Assembly: GCA_000828835.1 (NCBI GenBank)
Contig: AP014633.1
Location: forward strand, 3,038,001-3,102,000
DNA: 64,000 bases
Origin: Thioploca ingrica
GTDB taxonomy: Bacteria; Pseudomonadota; Gammaproteobacteria; Beggiatoales; Beggiatoaceae
Direction of reading: 5' to 3'
Both the position numbers and the translations under genes were made by a program. The notes under the pieces are model-generated. The model worked only from the letters and a program-made list of their open reading frames with translations, was not told the DNA's origin and searched no databases. Below, piece by piece: positions 55,984 through 63,863 of this stretch. The first letter of the stretch is position 1. Each line of letters opens with the position of its first letter.

Positions 55984-56835
55984 ATGAATTGTGCTAAAGT
56001 AAGTTTATTTTTATTAATGGTTTTATCTTTAGTGATTGGTTTATCTACTTTTGTAGTAGCTAAAGAAGGTAACTGTAACGGGGGAGCTAAACACGGTGAC
56101 CCATGTACTGGAACATCACAATGCCCTAACGCTTGTATAGGTGGTTCTAGAGATAGGCTAAATTGTAAAAGTGACAAAAATTGTCCTGGTACTTGTGATG
56201 CAGATGGCATTGATGGTGCAAAAAATTGCCTCGAAAATAAAGATTGTGTTGGAAAATGCTATGGTGGGAAGAATGATGGGAAAAGTTGCAGGAGCTACGT
56301 AACTTGTCCAGATGGAGAATGCAAAGGGGATCATAGTTGTCAGCATAAAGGTTCATGTGATAATAAGGGTAGTTGTCGCGATTCTGAGAACAATGAACTA
56401 TTGATACAACTAGCTTCTTTCTCTGCTACTCGTACTTCAAACGGTATTCTTTTAGAATGGGAAACCAAAACAGAGAAAGAGAGTAGCGGTGCAAATCTCT
56501 ATTGCGCTAAAATAAAAAATGATGAATTTGATGAAGTTGTAAAAATTAACTCTAGTGCACCAATTCCAACCAAAGCACTTATTCCGTTTATAGGAAATAC
56601 ATACTCATATTCTTCCGCTCAACACCTTGATTCTGGAGTTTATTATTGTGTATTAGAAGAAGTTGATGATTATGGTAAATGCTCAGTTCATTGTGACTTT
56701 GTTGATGCTGTTGTTGTAAGTAGTAATGATGTCGAACAAAATGTTGATTTACCAAAAGCTACCAAGTTGTGTAGCCAGTATAATGAGGTACTCAAAAATT
56801 CCTGCATAGAGGATGTGCTTGTTACTACGAAATAA
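55984..56835 (+). CDS. Secreted Cys-rich / FnIII-like protein (cassette gene 1)
   Basis: 283 residues. Signal peptide 1-26 (cut after FVVA). Residues ~30-130 hold about 20 cysteines in irregular CxxxC units rich in Gly, Lys and Asp. Residues ~135-235 form a beta-sandwich-like domain starting LASFSATRTSNGILLEWET, clearly related to the FnIII-like domain of the giant protein (SSFIATPEENGILLSWET near base 40270). Function unknown; probably extracellular. An AATTATACACT-type element lies upstream at 55774-55785 and is shared with the next two genes. Confidence 0.7.
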   Translation: MNCAKVSLFLLMVLSLVIGLSTFVVAKEGNCNGGAKHGDPCTGTSQCPNACIGGSRDRLNCKSDKNCPGTCDADGIDGAKNCLENKDCVGKCYGGKNDGKSCRSYVTCPDGECKGDHSCQHKGSCDNKGSCRDSENNELLIQLASFSATRTSNGILLEWETKTEKESSGANLYCAKIKNDEFDEVVKINSSAPIPTKALIPFIGNTYSYSSAQHLDSGVYYCVLEEVDDYGKCSVHCDFVDAVVVSSNDVEQNVDLPKATKLCSQYNEVLKNSCIEDVLVTTK

Positions 56836-56890
56836 CCGAGCTAGGTAAGATACATAAGCGAAACGTAACGCACCATTCATCGTTTCATCG

Positions 56891-56912
56891 TTCCCACGCT
56901 CCAGCGTGGGAA
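56891..56912. repeat. Dispersed perfect palindrome
   Basis: TTCCCACGCT-CC-AGCGTGGGAA, a 10-bp stem, between cassette gene 1 and the first 115-bp cluster. Related to 40839-40882. The remaining bases to 57000 contain no gene. Confidence 0.75.
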
Positions 56913-56999
56913 TGCGTATGATGGCACCGATTTTCTCGCGTTTGTGGTGGAAGATCAACATGTTCCTGCATAAAATCTTCTGTGGGTCGATCTGAATTT

Positions 57000-57114
57000 G
57001 GCTCGTTCCCAAGCTCGGCTTGGGAATGCGTGCCCGTCAAGCTCACGCTTGACAAGTAACACCAAGCCGAGCTTGGCAGATCGGCATTACCAAGTGGAAC
57101 TTGGTAACGAGCTA
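57000..57114. repeat. 115-bp cluster of four palindromes, copy 1
   Basis: Four adjacent hairpins: TTCCCAAGC-TCG-GCTTGGGAA, GTCAAGC-TCAC-GCTTGAC, CCAAGC-CGA-GCTTGG and TTACCAAG-TGGAA-CTTGGTAA, bounded by inverted GCTCGTT/AACGAGC ends. It differs from the copy at 58048-58162 at one base. Confidence 0.92.
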
Positions 57115-57122
57115 AATTCAAG

Positions 57123-57153
57123 TTTTCGACTCATTTATAAAATTATATACTTG
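57123..57153 (+). promoter_or_regulatory. Conserved leader element, copy 1
   Basis: A 31-base AT-rich stretch (TTTTCGACT.AT...AAAATTATA.ACTTG) that recurs at 58209-58239, in both cases downstream of a 115-bp palindrome cluster and upstream of a secreted-protein gene. It may be a shared promoter or just duplicated DNA. Confidence 0.45.
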
Positions 57154-57325
57154 ATGAATCAAAGTGTCCTAATAAAAGTGGAAAAGAGTTGTGTTATAGG
57201 GTAAAACAAGCGAATGGGTTGTAAAAGAGGTAATCATTCCCATTATATGAATACCATAGTCTTTATTCTTGGTCAAACTAAAAAACTTGAGAGTCGAGTA
57301 ATAAACTACAAACGAGGAAGGAACG

Positions 57326-58036
57326 ATGCGTAAAATTTTAAGCAGTGCAATAATGATGTTGGCAGTAGCAAGTAGTGCAAGCGTAGAAGCGGCTGCCGCG
57401 AATTCGTGGAATTTATCCAGCGATATGATAATTGCGACTATGTCCACCAATCCTTGTTCTCCAACTAATCTTTTACCTAGTTCTTTTGGTATAGGATGCG
57501 TGTGGACAGCGATGTATGATGCAGTGGGTACAAGCCATAATTCACTTAACTACCTAATGATGCCTAATTATTTCCCAACTTATCCGGGTCCGAGTAATCC
57601 GGGTCCGAGTAATCCATTTGCGGTGTGGACAAACCCCTCTCAATATGCGTTATTAGTCGGCGTAGCCACACAAACCTATAATGCGTCTAATGGAACAAGT
57701 AATTTTACTCACATTCAAGGCATTCCTACGCTACATCCTGACACAACTCTTTCCAGTATTATTCGTTGGAAAAGTCCCATCAATGGTAATATTAATATCA
57801 TGGGTAGAATAGCTGATGTAGATTCCGCCTGTGGGAATGGAATTAACTGGTTTGTTGACAAGGGAAACTCCACTTTAATGTCAGGGACATTAGCTAATGG
57901 CAATAACGGTGCGACAATTTTACAACAGAACATTCCTGTTTCAATAGGTACTTATCTGTATTTCATTGTGTCACCTAAGAATAATGATAATCTTTGTGAC
58001 ACTACCTACTTAGACATCATCATTACTAATCCGTAA
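57326..58036 (+). CDS. Secreted hypothetical protein (cassette gene 2)
   Basis: 236 residues. Signal peptide 1-23 (cut after VEA). The mature part is rich in Asn, Ser and Thr with few Cys. A segment IRWKSPINGNINIMGRIADVDSACGNGINWFVDKG (given here in pieces of one domain, ~150-185) looks like a carbohydrate-binding or choice-of-anchor jelly-roll core. A GPSNP tandem repeat lies at 57584-57613. GAGGAAGGAA lies just before the ATG. It sits between two near-identical 115-bp clusters. Function unknown. Confidence 0.68.
   Translation: MRKILSSAIMMLAVASSASVEAAAANSWNLSSDMIIATMSTNPCSPTNLLPSSFGIGCVWTAMYDAVGTSHNSLNYLMMPNYFPTYPGPSNPGPSNPFAVWTNPSQYALLVGVATQTYNASNGTSNFTHIQGIPTLHPDTTLSSIIRWKSPINGNINIMGRIADVDSACGNGINWFVDKGNSTLMSGTLANGNNGATILQQNIPVSIGTYLYFIVSPKNNDNLCDTTYLDIIITNP
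57584..57613. repeat. 15-bp in-frame tandem duplication
   Basis: Two identical units (57584-57598, 57599-57613) encoding PGPSN. Confidence 0.85.
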
Positions 58037-58047
58037 TTTTTTCATTT

Positions 58048-58162
58048 GGCTCGTTCCCAAGCTCGGCTTGGGAATGCGTGCCCGTCAAGCTCACGCTTGA
58101 CAAGTAACGCCAAGCCGAGCTTGGCAGATCGGCATTACCAAGTGGAACTTGGTAACGAGCTA
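58048..58162. repeat. 115-bp cluster of four palindromes, copy 2
   Basis: One base different from 57000-57114 and in the same orientation; it begins 11 bases after the stop of cassette gene 2. Confidence 0.92.
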
Positions 58163-58208
58163 ACGGTAAAGGGTAGATAGATTATGAATTTTAGTGAGAT
58201 TATTCAAT

Positions 58209-58239
58209 TTTTCGACTTATCTTTAAAATTATACACTTG
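58209..58239 (+). promoter_or_regulatory. Conserved leader element, copy 2
   Basis: Counterpart of 57123-57153. Between this and the cluster lies a further block (58163-58200) related to 55705-55735, upstream of cassette gene 1. Confidence 0.45.
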
Positions 58240-58297
58240 CTCAAGGAAAAATAATATTTTATTGATTTTAAGATTTTTTACATAGGAGTAAATTCCA

Positions 58298-58396
58298 ATG
58301 AGGAAAAACTTTTTTCTTTTATTTTTAGTTATAGCAATAAATGTCCCGCAGGCAAGAGCCACTTTGTTCACTGTACCTTCCTCCAATTTAAGTTGA
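58298..58396 (+). pseudogene. Truncated secreted-protein gene (cassette gene 3)
   Basis: An ATG at 58298 with AGGAG 8 bases upstream encodes a perfect signal peptide (MRKNFFLLFLVIAIN...QARA), then about ten residues and a stop. The stop falls within seven bases of the point (58389) where the duplicated rnf-side DNA begins. It appears that the rest of this gene was cut off by the rearrangement. Confidence 0.65.
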
Positions 58397-59452
58397 TAGC
58401 AGTAAGGCTACACTCGCTCAGGTATGTAAATAGACATCCGGGTATTCCTTTATATCAATTCATTAAAGGAATAATAAAACCAAAGGAAAGTTTTAAACAG
58501 TTTTTTACTATTCTTCCTCGCTATCTTCACTGATCCGGCGCCGCGGAACTGTTTTGGGATCGGCGATAATTTCTCGGTAAATTTCTACTCGGTCACCTGG
58601 TCGTAGCGTCGCATTCGGCTTAGTGAGCTTGCCAAAGATTCCCACTTGTTGTATCGATAGGTCAATATTCGGAAAAGTTTCTAGAATACCAGAACGTTCA
58701 ATGGCATTTTGGACAGTACAATTTTCGGGTACTTCGATCCGTAGCCAAATTTGTTGTACTGGTTCGGAATAAGCAACACCCACTTGCATAAGTTTCTCCG
58801 TAGTTTAGACACTAATGGGTTGTAGTACCGTACTGGTTGTTGATAAGCGGGTTTCTAATACGCGCTTTCCAGCCAGCAGGAATCCTAAAGTTAAAAACCC
58901 GCCTGGTGGTAAGAGCATCAGTAAAAAACCTTTATATTCGGGAATCAAGGTTATCTCTAAAAAAGCGAACATTTCTCCCAGTAGTAAATGCGCTTCAGTA
59001 AACAGAGTACCACTCCCCAGTATTTCTCTCACCGCGCCGATAATCACTAAAGCCAGAGTAAACCCGAATCCCATCATCAGACCGTCGAGTATGGCTTCTA
59101 ACATTCCGACTTTAGAAGCAAAGGCTTCAGCCCGACCTAAAATGGCACAATTGACGACAATTAAGGCGATGAATAATCCTAATACTTTGTATAATTCATG
59201 TGCCCAAGCATTAACACTCATATCGATCAAAGTAACGAGTGCTGCAATGAAGACGACATAGACTGGAATACGTACCTCTGAACTCACCCAATGACGCACA
59301 GCGGAAATCAGCAAATTGGAAATGGTTAATACTGCCATGGTAGCCAATCCCATTCCCAATCCATGAGTTGCGGTACTCGTCACGGCCATCGTTGGACACA
59401 GTGCCAGTATTTGGACAAAGACAACATTGTTGTCCCATAATCCTTCACGAGT
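58389..59452. repeat. Duplicated rnfH-rnfE segment, copy 2 (likely source)
   Basis: Matches 7433-8410 in the same orientation. Here it is part of the full rnf operon, so this is probably the parent copy. Confidence 0.9.
58508..58789 (-). CDS. rnfH: RnfH family protein
   Basis: 93 residues, last gene of the rnf operon. Beta-grasp, ubiquitin-like protein (MQVGVAYSEPVQQIWLRIEV; ...LRPGDRVEIYREI). The role is not settled; in Azotobacter rnfH belongs to the nif-regulated rnf1 cluster. It starts 15 bases after rnfE. An identical protein is encoded at 7595-7876. Confidence 0.92.
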   Translation of the reverse strand: MQVGVAYSEPVQQIWLRIEVPENCTVQNAIERSGILETFPNIDLSIQQVGIFGKLTKPNATLRPGDRVEIYREIIADPKTVPRRRISEDSEEE

Positions 59453-59476
59453 AATGCGTAAGTAGTTCTGATTCAT
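58805..59476 (-). CDS. rnfE: Rnf electron transport complex subunit E
   Basis: 223 residues, six membrane helices. It pairs with RnfA to form the membrane core; Cys27 (LALCPTMAV) and Cys110 ([11 protein letters not shown]) are the RnfE ligands of the intramembrane [2Fe-2S] centre. The N-terminus [13 protein letters not shown] is typical. It starts 18 bases after rnfG. The complex couples ferredoxin/NADH electron transfer to ion movement; next to nifLA it most likely makes reduced ferredoxin or flavodoxin for nitrogenase. Confidence 0.95.
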   Translation of the reverse strand: MNQNYLRITREGLWDNNVVFVQILALCPTMAVTSTATHGLGMGLATMAVLTISNLLISAVRHWVSSEVRIPVYVVFIAALVTLIDMSVNAWAHELYKVLGLFIALIVVNCAILGRAEAFASKVGMLEAILDGLMMGFGFTLALVIIGAVREILGSGTLFTEAHLLLGEMFAFLEITLIPEYKGFLLMLLPPGGFLTLGFLLAGKRVLETRLSTTSTVLQPISV

Positions 59477-59494
59477 GGTAGTTAACCTCGATGG

Positions 59495-60118
59495 TTATAA
59501 AAACTCAGCCTGATGAGCCGTGAAAAATTCCAACCCTTGTTTAACCGCTTGTACCACAGCCCGTGGAGTAATCGTTGCACCGGTGAATTGATCAAATACG
59601 CCACCGTCTTTTTTGACTTGCCACTGTGCTGCTACTGGGTTAGTTAAGGATTTACCGTTAAAGCTTAAAATCCAGTTATTTTTAGCGAGTTCAATTTTAT
59701 CTCCCAGACCTGGAGTTTCACTGTGTTTAAGCACGCGCACGCCCAGCACTTCACCCGTTCGAGCAACACCCATCATTAATACCACTGGACCCGCATAACC
59801 GACTTTACTGACTTGAAATACCACGGCGACAACTCGTTCACCCTGACGTGCCCGATAAACCGTAAGCAAGTTACCATCCATTCCAGGCAGGACTACCGTA
59901 TCTTGCAGTAAATTATTGTCGTATTGAATGGGCAAAACTTGAACGAGGGTGTGTTTAATATCCTGCATTTCAGCTGCTTGAATATCTTCCTGAGTCAGGC
60001 GATTAGCTAACGCCAACATCCCACTGGTCAACAAAGTGACGCTACCAAGCAGAAGAGTCTGATAGGAAAGTTTCTCACGGAGTTTAGCAAGATTCATAGC
60101 AATTTTTCCAATAACCAT
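59495..60118 (-). CDS. rnfG: Rnf electron transport complex subunit G
   Basis: 207 residues. One N-terminal membrane helix (~20-40) anchors a periplasmic FMN-binding domain. The covalent FMN site is TGATIT at 179-184, with FMN expected on Thr182. The ATG at 60118 overlaps the rnfD stop (TAATG); a second Met at residue 8 is an alternative start. Confidence 0.94.
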   Translation of the reverse strand: MVIGKIAMNLAKLREKLSYQTLLLGSVTLLTSGMLALANRLTQEDIQAAEMQDIKHTLVQVLPIQYDNNLLQDTVVLPGMDGNLLTVYRARQGERVVAVVFQVSKVGYAGPVVLMMGVARTGEVLGVRVLKHSETPGLGDKIELAKNNWILSFNGKSLTNPVAAQWQVKKDGGVFDQFTGATITPRAVVQAVKQGLEFFTAHQAEFL

Positions 60119-61179
60119 TATGGCAATAGCGCTTCACCTTTGCGATTACGACCATAAATTCGGGGGCGGAAATAATGATCGATAACCGGGGTGGTGGCAT
60201 TCATAATCAGCACAGCAAAGGCAACACCTTCCGGATAATTTCCCCAAGTACGGATGATATAGGTTAGCAGTCCACAACCACAACCAAAAACCCACTGACC
60301 AATCGCGGTGTTAGGTGAGGTCACTGGATCGGTGGCAATGAAAAAGGCACCTAACATTAATCCACCATGGAGTAAATGAGGAACTAAGCCTAAATAGTGT
60401 GATGGATTTAATGCGTGCATCAGCACGGCTGGTAGCAAAACACCTATCAACATGGCTGCTGGAATGTGCCAAGTAATAATGCGTTTCACTATCAAGACGA
60501 TGCCGCCTAAGAGCAGTAACACCGCGGAAGTTTCTCCCAAACTGCCCGAATGCCAACCCCAAATCGCTTCGTGAGGAATAAAATAACCGGTGAGAGCGGT
60601 TTGGAGATCGATTCCTCGAGTGAATTCAGTTTTGACATGACCCAGTAAGGAAGCACTCGTTAGCGCATCAAATGATGTCCCACTGCCAGTAAAAGTAATG
60701 GCTAATCCTTCCAAAAAATGGGGTGCCTGCTCACTACCCAGCGGAACCGGGGCAACCCAAGTCGTCATTTCGACCGGAAAAGAAATCAACAAGACTACTC
60801 GAGCGATCATCGCTGGATTAAAAACGTTTTGACCTAATCCCCCAAAAACATGCTTACCCACTAACAAAGCAAAGACAGCACCTATCACGGCAATCCACCA
60901 AGGTGCCCAAGGCGGGAGAGATAAAGCGAGTAGCCAGGCAGTCAACATCGCTGAACCATCTAGGAGAGTGGGACGAACTGTCAAGCCACGTAAATAAAGA
61001 CTTAACGCTTCCGTCGCCAAAGCAGCCAGCACACAAACTAACCACAGGTTAATTGCGGGCCAACCATAAAGCCAGAAACCCAATAACGTTGCTGGAATCA
61101 GTGCCAGCATCACGTTATTCATTATCTGACCGATATCGGTCGGTAAGTGAATGTGGGGTGCATGGGTAGGGGGATTCAT
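60118..61179 (-). CDS. rnfD: Rnf electron transport complex subunit D
   Basis: 353 residues, about ten membrane helices. It carries a second covalent FMN in the family, linked to the last Thr of a DxxTxAT motif. Here that motif reads DALTSAS (171-177), so a Ser (codon TCC) replaces the attachment Thr. Other family features are intact (GLGQNVFNPAM near 114, FFIATDPVTSP near 285, GNYPEGVAFAVL near 325). It overlaps rnfC by four bases and rnfG by one. Confidence 0.93.
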   Translation of the reverse strand: MNPPTHAPHIHLPTDIGQIMNNVMLALIPATLLGFWLYGWPAINLWLVCVLAALATEALSLYLRGLTVRPTLLDGSAMLTAWLLALSLPPWAPWWIAVIGAVFALLVGKHVFGGLGQNVFNPAMIARVVLLISFPVEMTTWVAPVPLGSEQAPHFLEGLAITFTGSGTSFDALTSASLLGHVKTEFTRGIDLQTALTGYFIPHEAIWGWHSGSLGETSAVLLLLGGIVLIVKRIITWHIPAAMLIGVLLPAVLMHALNPSHYLGLVPHLLHGGLMLGAFFIATDPVTSPNTAIGQWVFGCGCGLLTYIIRTWGNYPEGVAFAVLIMNATTPVIDHYFRPRIYGRNRKGEALLP

Positions 61180-62639
61180 ATTGCCTCCGCTAGGGCTTTA
61201 GCTTGCTTTTCTTTGGCTGTCTGACGCGCAGCAGCGGCGGCTTCTCGTTCCCGTGTCAAGCGGGCCTGACGTTCAATTCGCTCTTCAGCTAATTTGCGGG
61301 TAGCTTCTTGTTTGAGTTTGATGCGTTCTCGCGCTACCAGTTCTCCCTTGGCATAGCTAAAATAATGAACTAGCGGAATGTGCGCCGGGCAAACATAGGC
61401 ACAAGAGCCGCAAGCAATGCAATCTTTCAATCCAAGACGAATGGCCCCATTTAAATCGTGAGCGCGAATGTGGGCGGCCATTTCCAGCGGTAGCAGACCA
61501 ACGGGACACGCTCTAAGGCAATTAGCGCAACGGATGCAAGGAGAAACTGCATTGCAACTTATTTCTTGCGCGGTAAAGGCGAGCACGCCGCTCGTTCCTT
61601 TTATTACCGGTACTTGGGTGTTTGTTAGGTGTATTCCCATCATGGGACCACCCATCAGTAGGCGTACTGGGGTTTCTCGGAAACCACCGCAAAACCGAAA
61701 TAGTTCTTCTACCAAGGTACCCATCGGTACTTCTAAATTGCTGGGCTTGGCGACTGCACCACCGCTTACCGTCACAATTCGAGACACCAACGGTCGACCG
61801 AGATAAATCGCTTGATACACGGCATAGGCTGTGCCGACGTTATGCATCAGTAGACCCGCATCGGCGAGGCGTCCATCAGCGGGAACTTCTTTACCGGTAA
61901 GTACCTGAACGAGTTGTCGATCTGATCCCATAGGATAAAGCGTGGGCACCGGCACGATTTGGATCTCGGTACCTAAAGTAGCAAACTGCATAGCGGCAAT
62001 AGCTTGAGATTTGTTGTCTTCAATGCCAACTAAAACGGTTTGAGCACCAATCGCGTGGCGAATAAGGCGAATGCCTTTTACCACCGCCATAGTCCGTTCC
62101 CGCATCAGCCGATCATCACAAGTGAGATAAGGCTCACATTCACTGCCATTGATGATCAAGGTGTGTACCTGACTACGGCGCCCTAAATTGAGTTTCACGG
62201 CAGTAGGAAAAGTTGCTCCGCCTAGTCCAACGATTCCAGCCGCATTAACTCGCATCGCAATCGCTTCCGGTGATAAGGTTAATGGATCATTGGGAACTTC
62301 TTGTTCTAACCATCGGTCTTCTCCATCCGGTTTTAGGGTAATGGTAAAAATAGGCAATCCTGACGGATGCGGTGCGGGGTAATTGCCTATCGCGGCTATT
62401 TTGCCGGAAGTCGAAGCATGAACCGGTGCCGAAATCGCGCCTTGGCTCACGGCGATGACTTGCCCCTTGTAAACGAGATCGCCGACTTTGACAACTGGTT
62501 TAGCGGGAGCACCAATATGTTGTTGCAGCGGTATATGCAACCACTCTGGTAGCGGTAGTGATTGAATAGGCTGGTCGCTACTCAGCGTTTTGCAAGTGTG
62601 GGGATGAATTCCACCCGGTAACCGAAAAAGTTTCACCAA
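61176..62639 (-). CDS. rnfC: Rnf electron transport complex subunit C
   Basis: 487 residues. This is the soluble NADH/FMN-binding subunit: GGATFPTAVKL (~140), SGSEC-like NGSECEPYLTCDDRLM (~170). Two [4Fe-4S] sites follow: CIRCANCLRACP (~375) and CIACGSCAYVCP (~414). The C-terminal ~50 residues form a charged Arg/Glu/Ala-rich helix. It starts 7 bases after rnfB. Confidence 0.95.
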   Translation of the reverse strand: MVKLFRLPGGIHPHTCKTLSSDQPIQSLPLPEWLHIPLQQHIGAPAKPVVKVGDLVYKGQVIAVSQGAISAPVHASTSGKIAAIGNYPAPHPSGLPIFTITLKPDGEDRWLEQEVPNDPLTLSPEAIAMRVNAAGIVGLGGATFPTAVKLNLGRRSQVHTLIINGSECEPYLTCDDRLMRERTMAVVKGIRLIRHAIGAQTVLVGIEDNKSQAIAAMQFATLGTEIQIVPVPTLYPMGSDRQLVQVLTGKEVPADGRLADAGLLMHNVGTAYAVYQAIYLGRPLVSRIVTVSGGAVAKPSNLEVPMGTLVEELFRFCGGFRETPVRLLMGGPMMGIHLTNTQVPVIKGTSGVLAFTAQEISCNAVSPCIRCANCLRACPVGLLPLEMAAHIRAHDLNGAIRLGLKDCIACGSCAYVCPAHIPLVHYFSYAKGELVARERIKLKQEATRKLAEERIERQARLTREREAAAAARQTAKEKQAKALAEAI

Positions 62640-62646
62640 TTCCTCC

Positions 62647-63180
62647 TTACACAGTCATTGCAGGGCGTTCCCAATACCAGGATTGCAGGGTAACGGGCAC
62701 GGGTTTAAGTTGTAATGATTCCGTTGGGCAAACGGCTATGCACTGATTACAACCGGTACAAGCTTCACGGAATACCACATGGATTTGTTTAGCTGCACCT
62801 AAAATCGCATCGGTAGGACACACCTTGAAACAGCGGGTACAACCAATACATAAATCTTCTTGTACCTCGGCGATTATCGGAATAGTCTCTTGTACCTGAG
62901 CCAGATTGACTTCCGCACCAAGCTTAATGGCCAGTGTTTCTACCACCATACGACCACCCGGTGGACAAAGGGTTATCGGAGCACGACCTTCAGCCAAAGC
63001 TTGAGCCGCTGCGGTGCAACCCGGAAAACCACATTGCCCACATTGTGAACCCGGTAATAATTTTTCCAACTCTGCCGCTAACGCATTGCCTTCTACTTTC
63101 AGGTAGTAGGCTGCTGTACCGAGCAGAAATCCGAGTGTCAATCCCAGTAAAGTGAAACTCAAAATGGCTACCCATATCAT
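62647..63180 (-). CDS. rnfB: Rnf electron transport complex subunit B
   Basis: 177 residues. An N-terminal membrane helix, then the first iron-sulfur cluster motif CGQCGFPGC (~47-55), and two ferredoxin-type motifs CIGCTRCFKVCP (~112) and CTGCNQCIAVCP (~141). RnfB takes electrons from or gives them to ferredoxin. It lies 13 bases after rnfA. Confidence 0.95.
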   Translation of the reverse strand: MIWVAILSFTLLGLTLGFLLGTAAYYLKVEGNALAAELEKLLPGSQCGQCGFPGCTAAAQALAEGRAPITLCPPGGRMVVETLAIKLGAEVNLAQVQETIPIIAEVQEDLCIGCTRCFKVCPTDAILGAAKQIHVVFREACTGCNQCIAVCPTESLQLKPVPVTLQSWYWERPAMTV

Positions 63181-63193
63181 CTGTATTGTTCTC

Positions 63194-63772
63194 TTATTTA
63201 ACTAATCCAGCAAAGCCCATAAAGGCTAACGATAATAGCCCAGCGGTAATAAAACTAATCGGCGTACCCGTAAAAGCGGCCGGGACCTGTGCTAAAGCGA
63301 GCCGCTCCCGTAACCCGGCAAATAGCAGCAGTACTACCGTAAATCCCAGAGCAGAACCAAATCCATACCATAAACTAATTACAAAAGCATGTTTTTCCTG
63401 GACATTAAGCAGAGCAATCCCCAAAACAGCACAATTAGTGGTAATCAGCGGCAGGTAAATACCTAATATCTGGTACAAGACTGGACTGACTTTCCGAATG
63501 ACCATTTCGGTAAATTGGACTACCGCTGCAATGACCAAAATAAAAGCCAAAATCCGCAAATAGGTAATACCCAAAGGCTGAAGTAAGTAATGTTCCAACA
63601 GCCAACTCGCGGCACTCGCCAGCGTTATCACAAAAGTCGTTGCCATCCCCATCCCCAAGGCGCTGTCCATTTTTTTGGATACGCCCATGAAGGAGCACAA
63701 ACCCAGGAATTTAACTAATACGACGTTATTCACTAAAGCGGTTCCGAGTAATAATAAAAAATATTCATTCAT
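63194..63772 (-). CDS. rnfA: Rnf electron transport complex subunit A
   Basis: 192 residues, six membrane helices, first gene of the operon. Cys26 ([10 protein letters not shown]) and Cys114 (TTNCAVLG) complete the RnfA-RnfE [2Fe-2S] site. AGGAGG (63782-63787 complement) lies ~9 bases before the ATG. A sigma54-like promoter and a NifA-type site are upstream. Confidence 0.95.
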   Translation of the reverse strand: MNEYFLLLLGTALVNNVVLVKFLGLCSFMGVSKKMDSALGMGMATTFVITLASAASWLLEHYLLQPLGITYLRILAFILVIAAVVQFTEMVIRKVSPVLYQILGIYLPLITTNCAVLGIALLNVQEKHAFVISLWYGFGSALGFTVVLLLFAGLRERLALAQVPAAFTGTPISFITAGLLSLAFMGFAGLVK

Positions 63773-63800
63773 GATAATTAGCCTCCTGATGTGACTCTAC

Positions 63801-63816
63801 GGCAGAAAATATGCCA
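63801..63816 (-). promoter_or_regulatory. Putative sigma54 (-24/-12) promoter of rnfA
   Basis: On the minus strand, TGGCATATTTTCTGCC matches TGGCACG-N4-TTGCW at 8 of 12 fixed positions, with the essential GG-N10-GC. The start of transcription would be near 63790, just before the rnfA ribosome binding site. Confidence 0.55.
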
Positions 63817-63863
63817 GTCCAAATGGCGCTCATTAGACCGAGTTAAATCCAGGAGTTATCTCA

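Noticed and set aside
57000-57204. Small plus- and minus-strand frames across the palindrome clusters
   Set aside because: The frames are built from repeated palindromes and differ between copies in what they would encode. Not genes.
58815-59261. 148-codon plus-strand frame opposite rnfE
   Set aside because: It is the antisense of a highly conserved gene, with no ribosome binding site and no family features.
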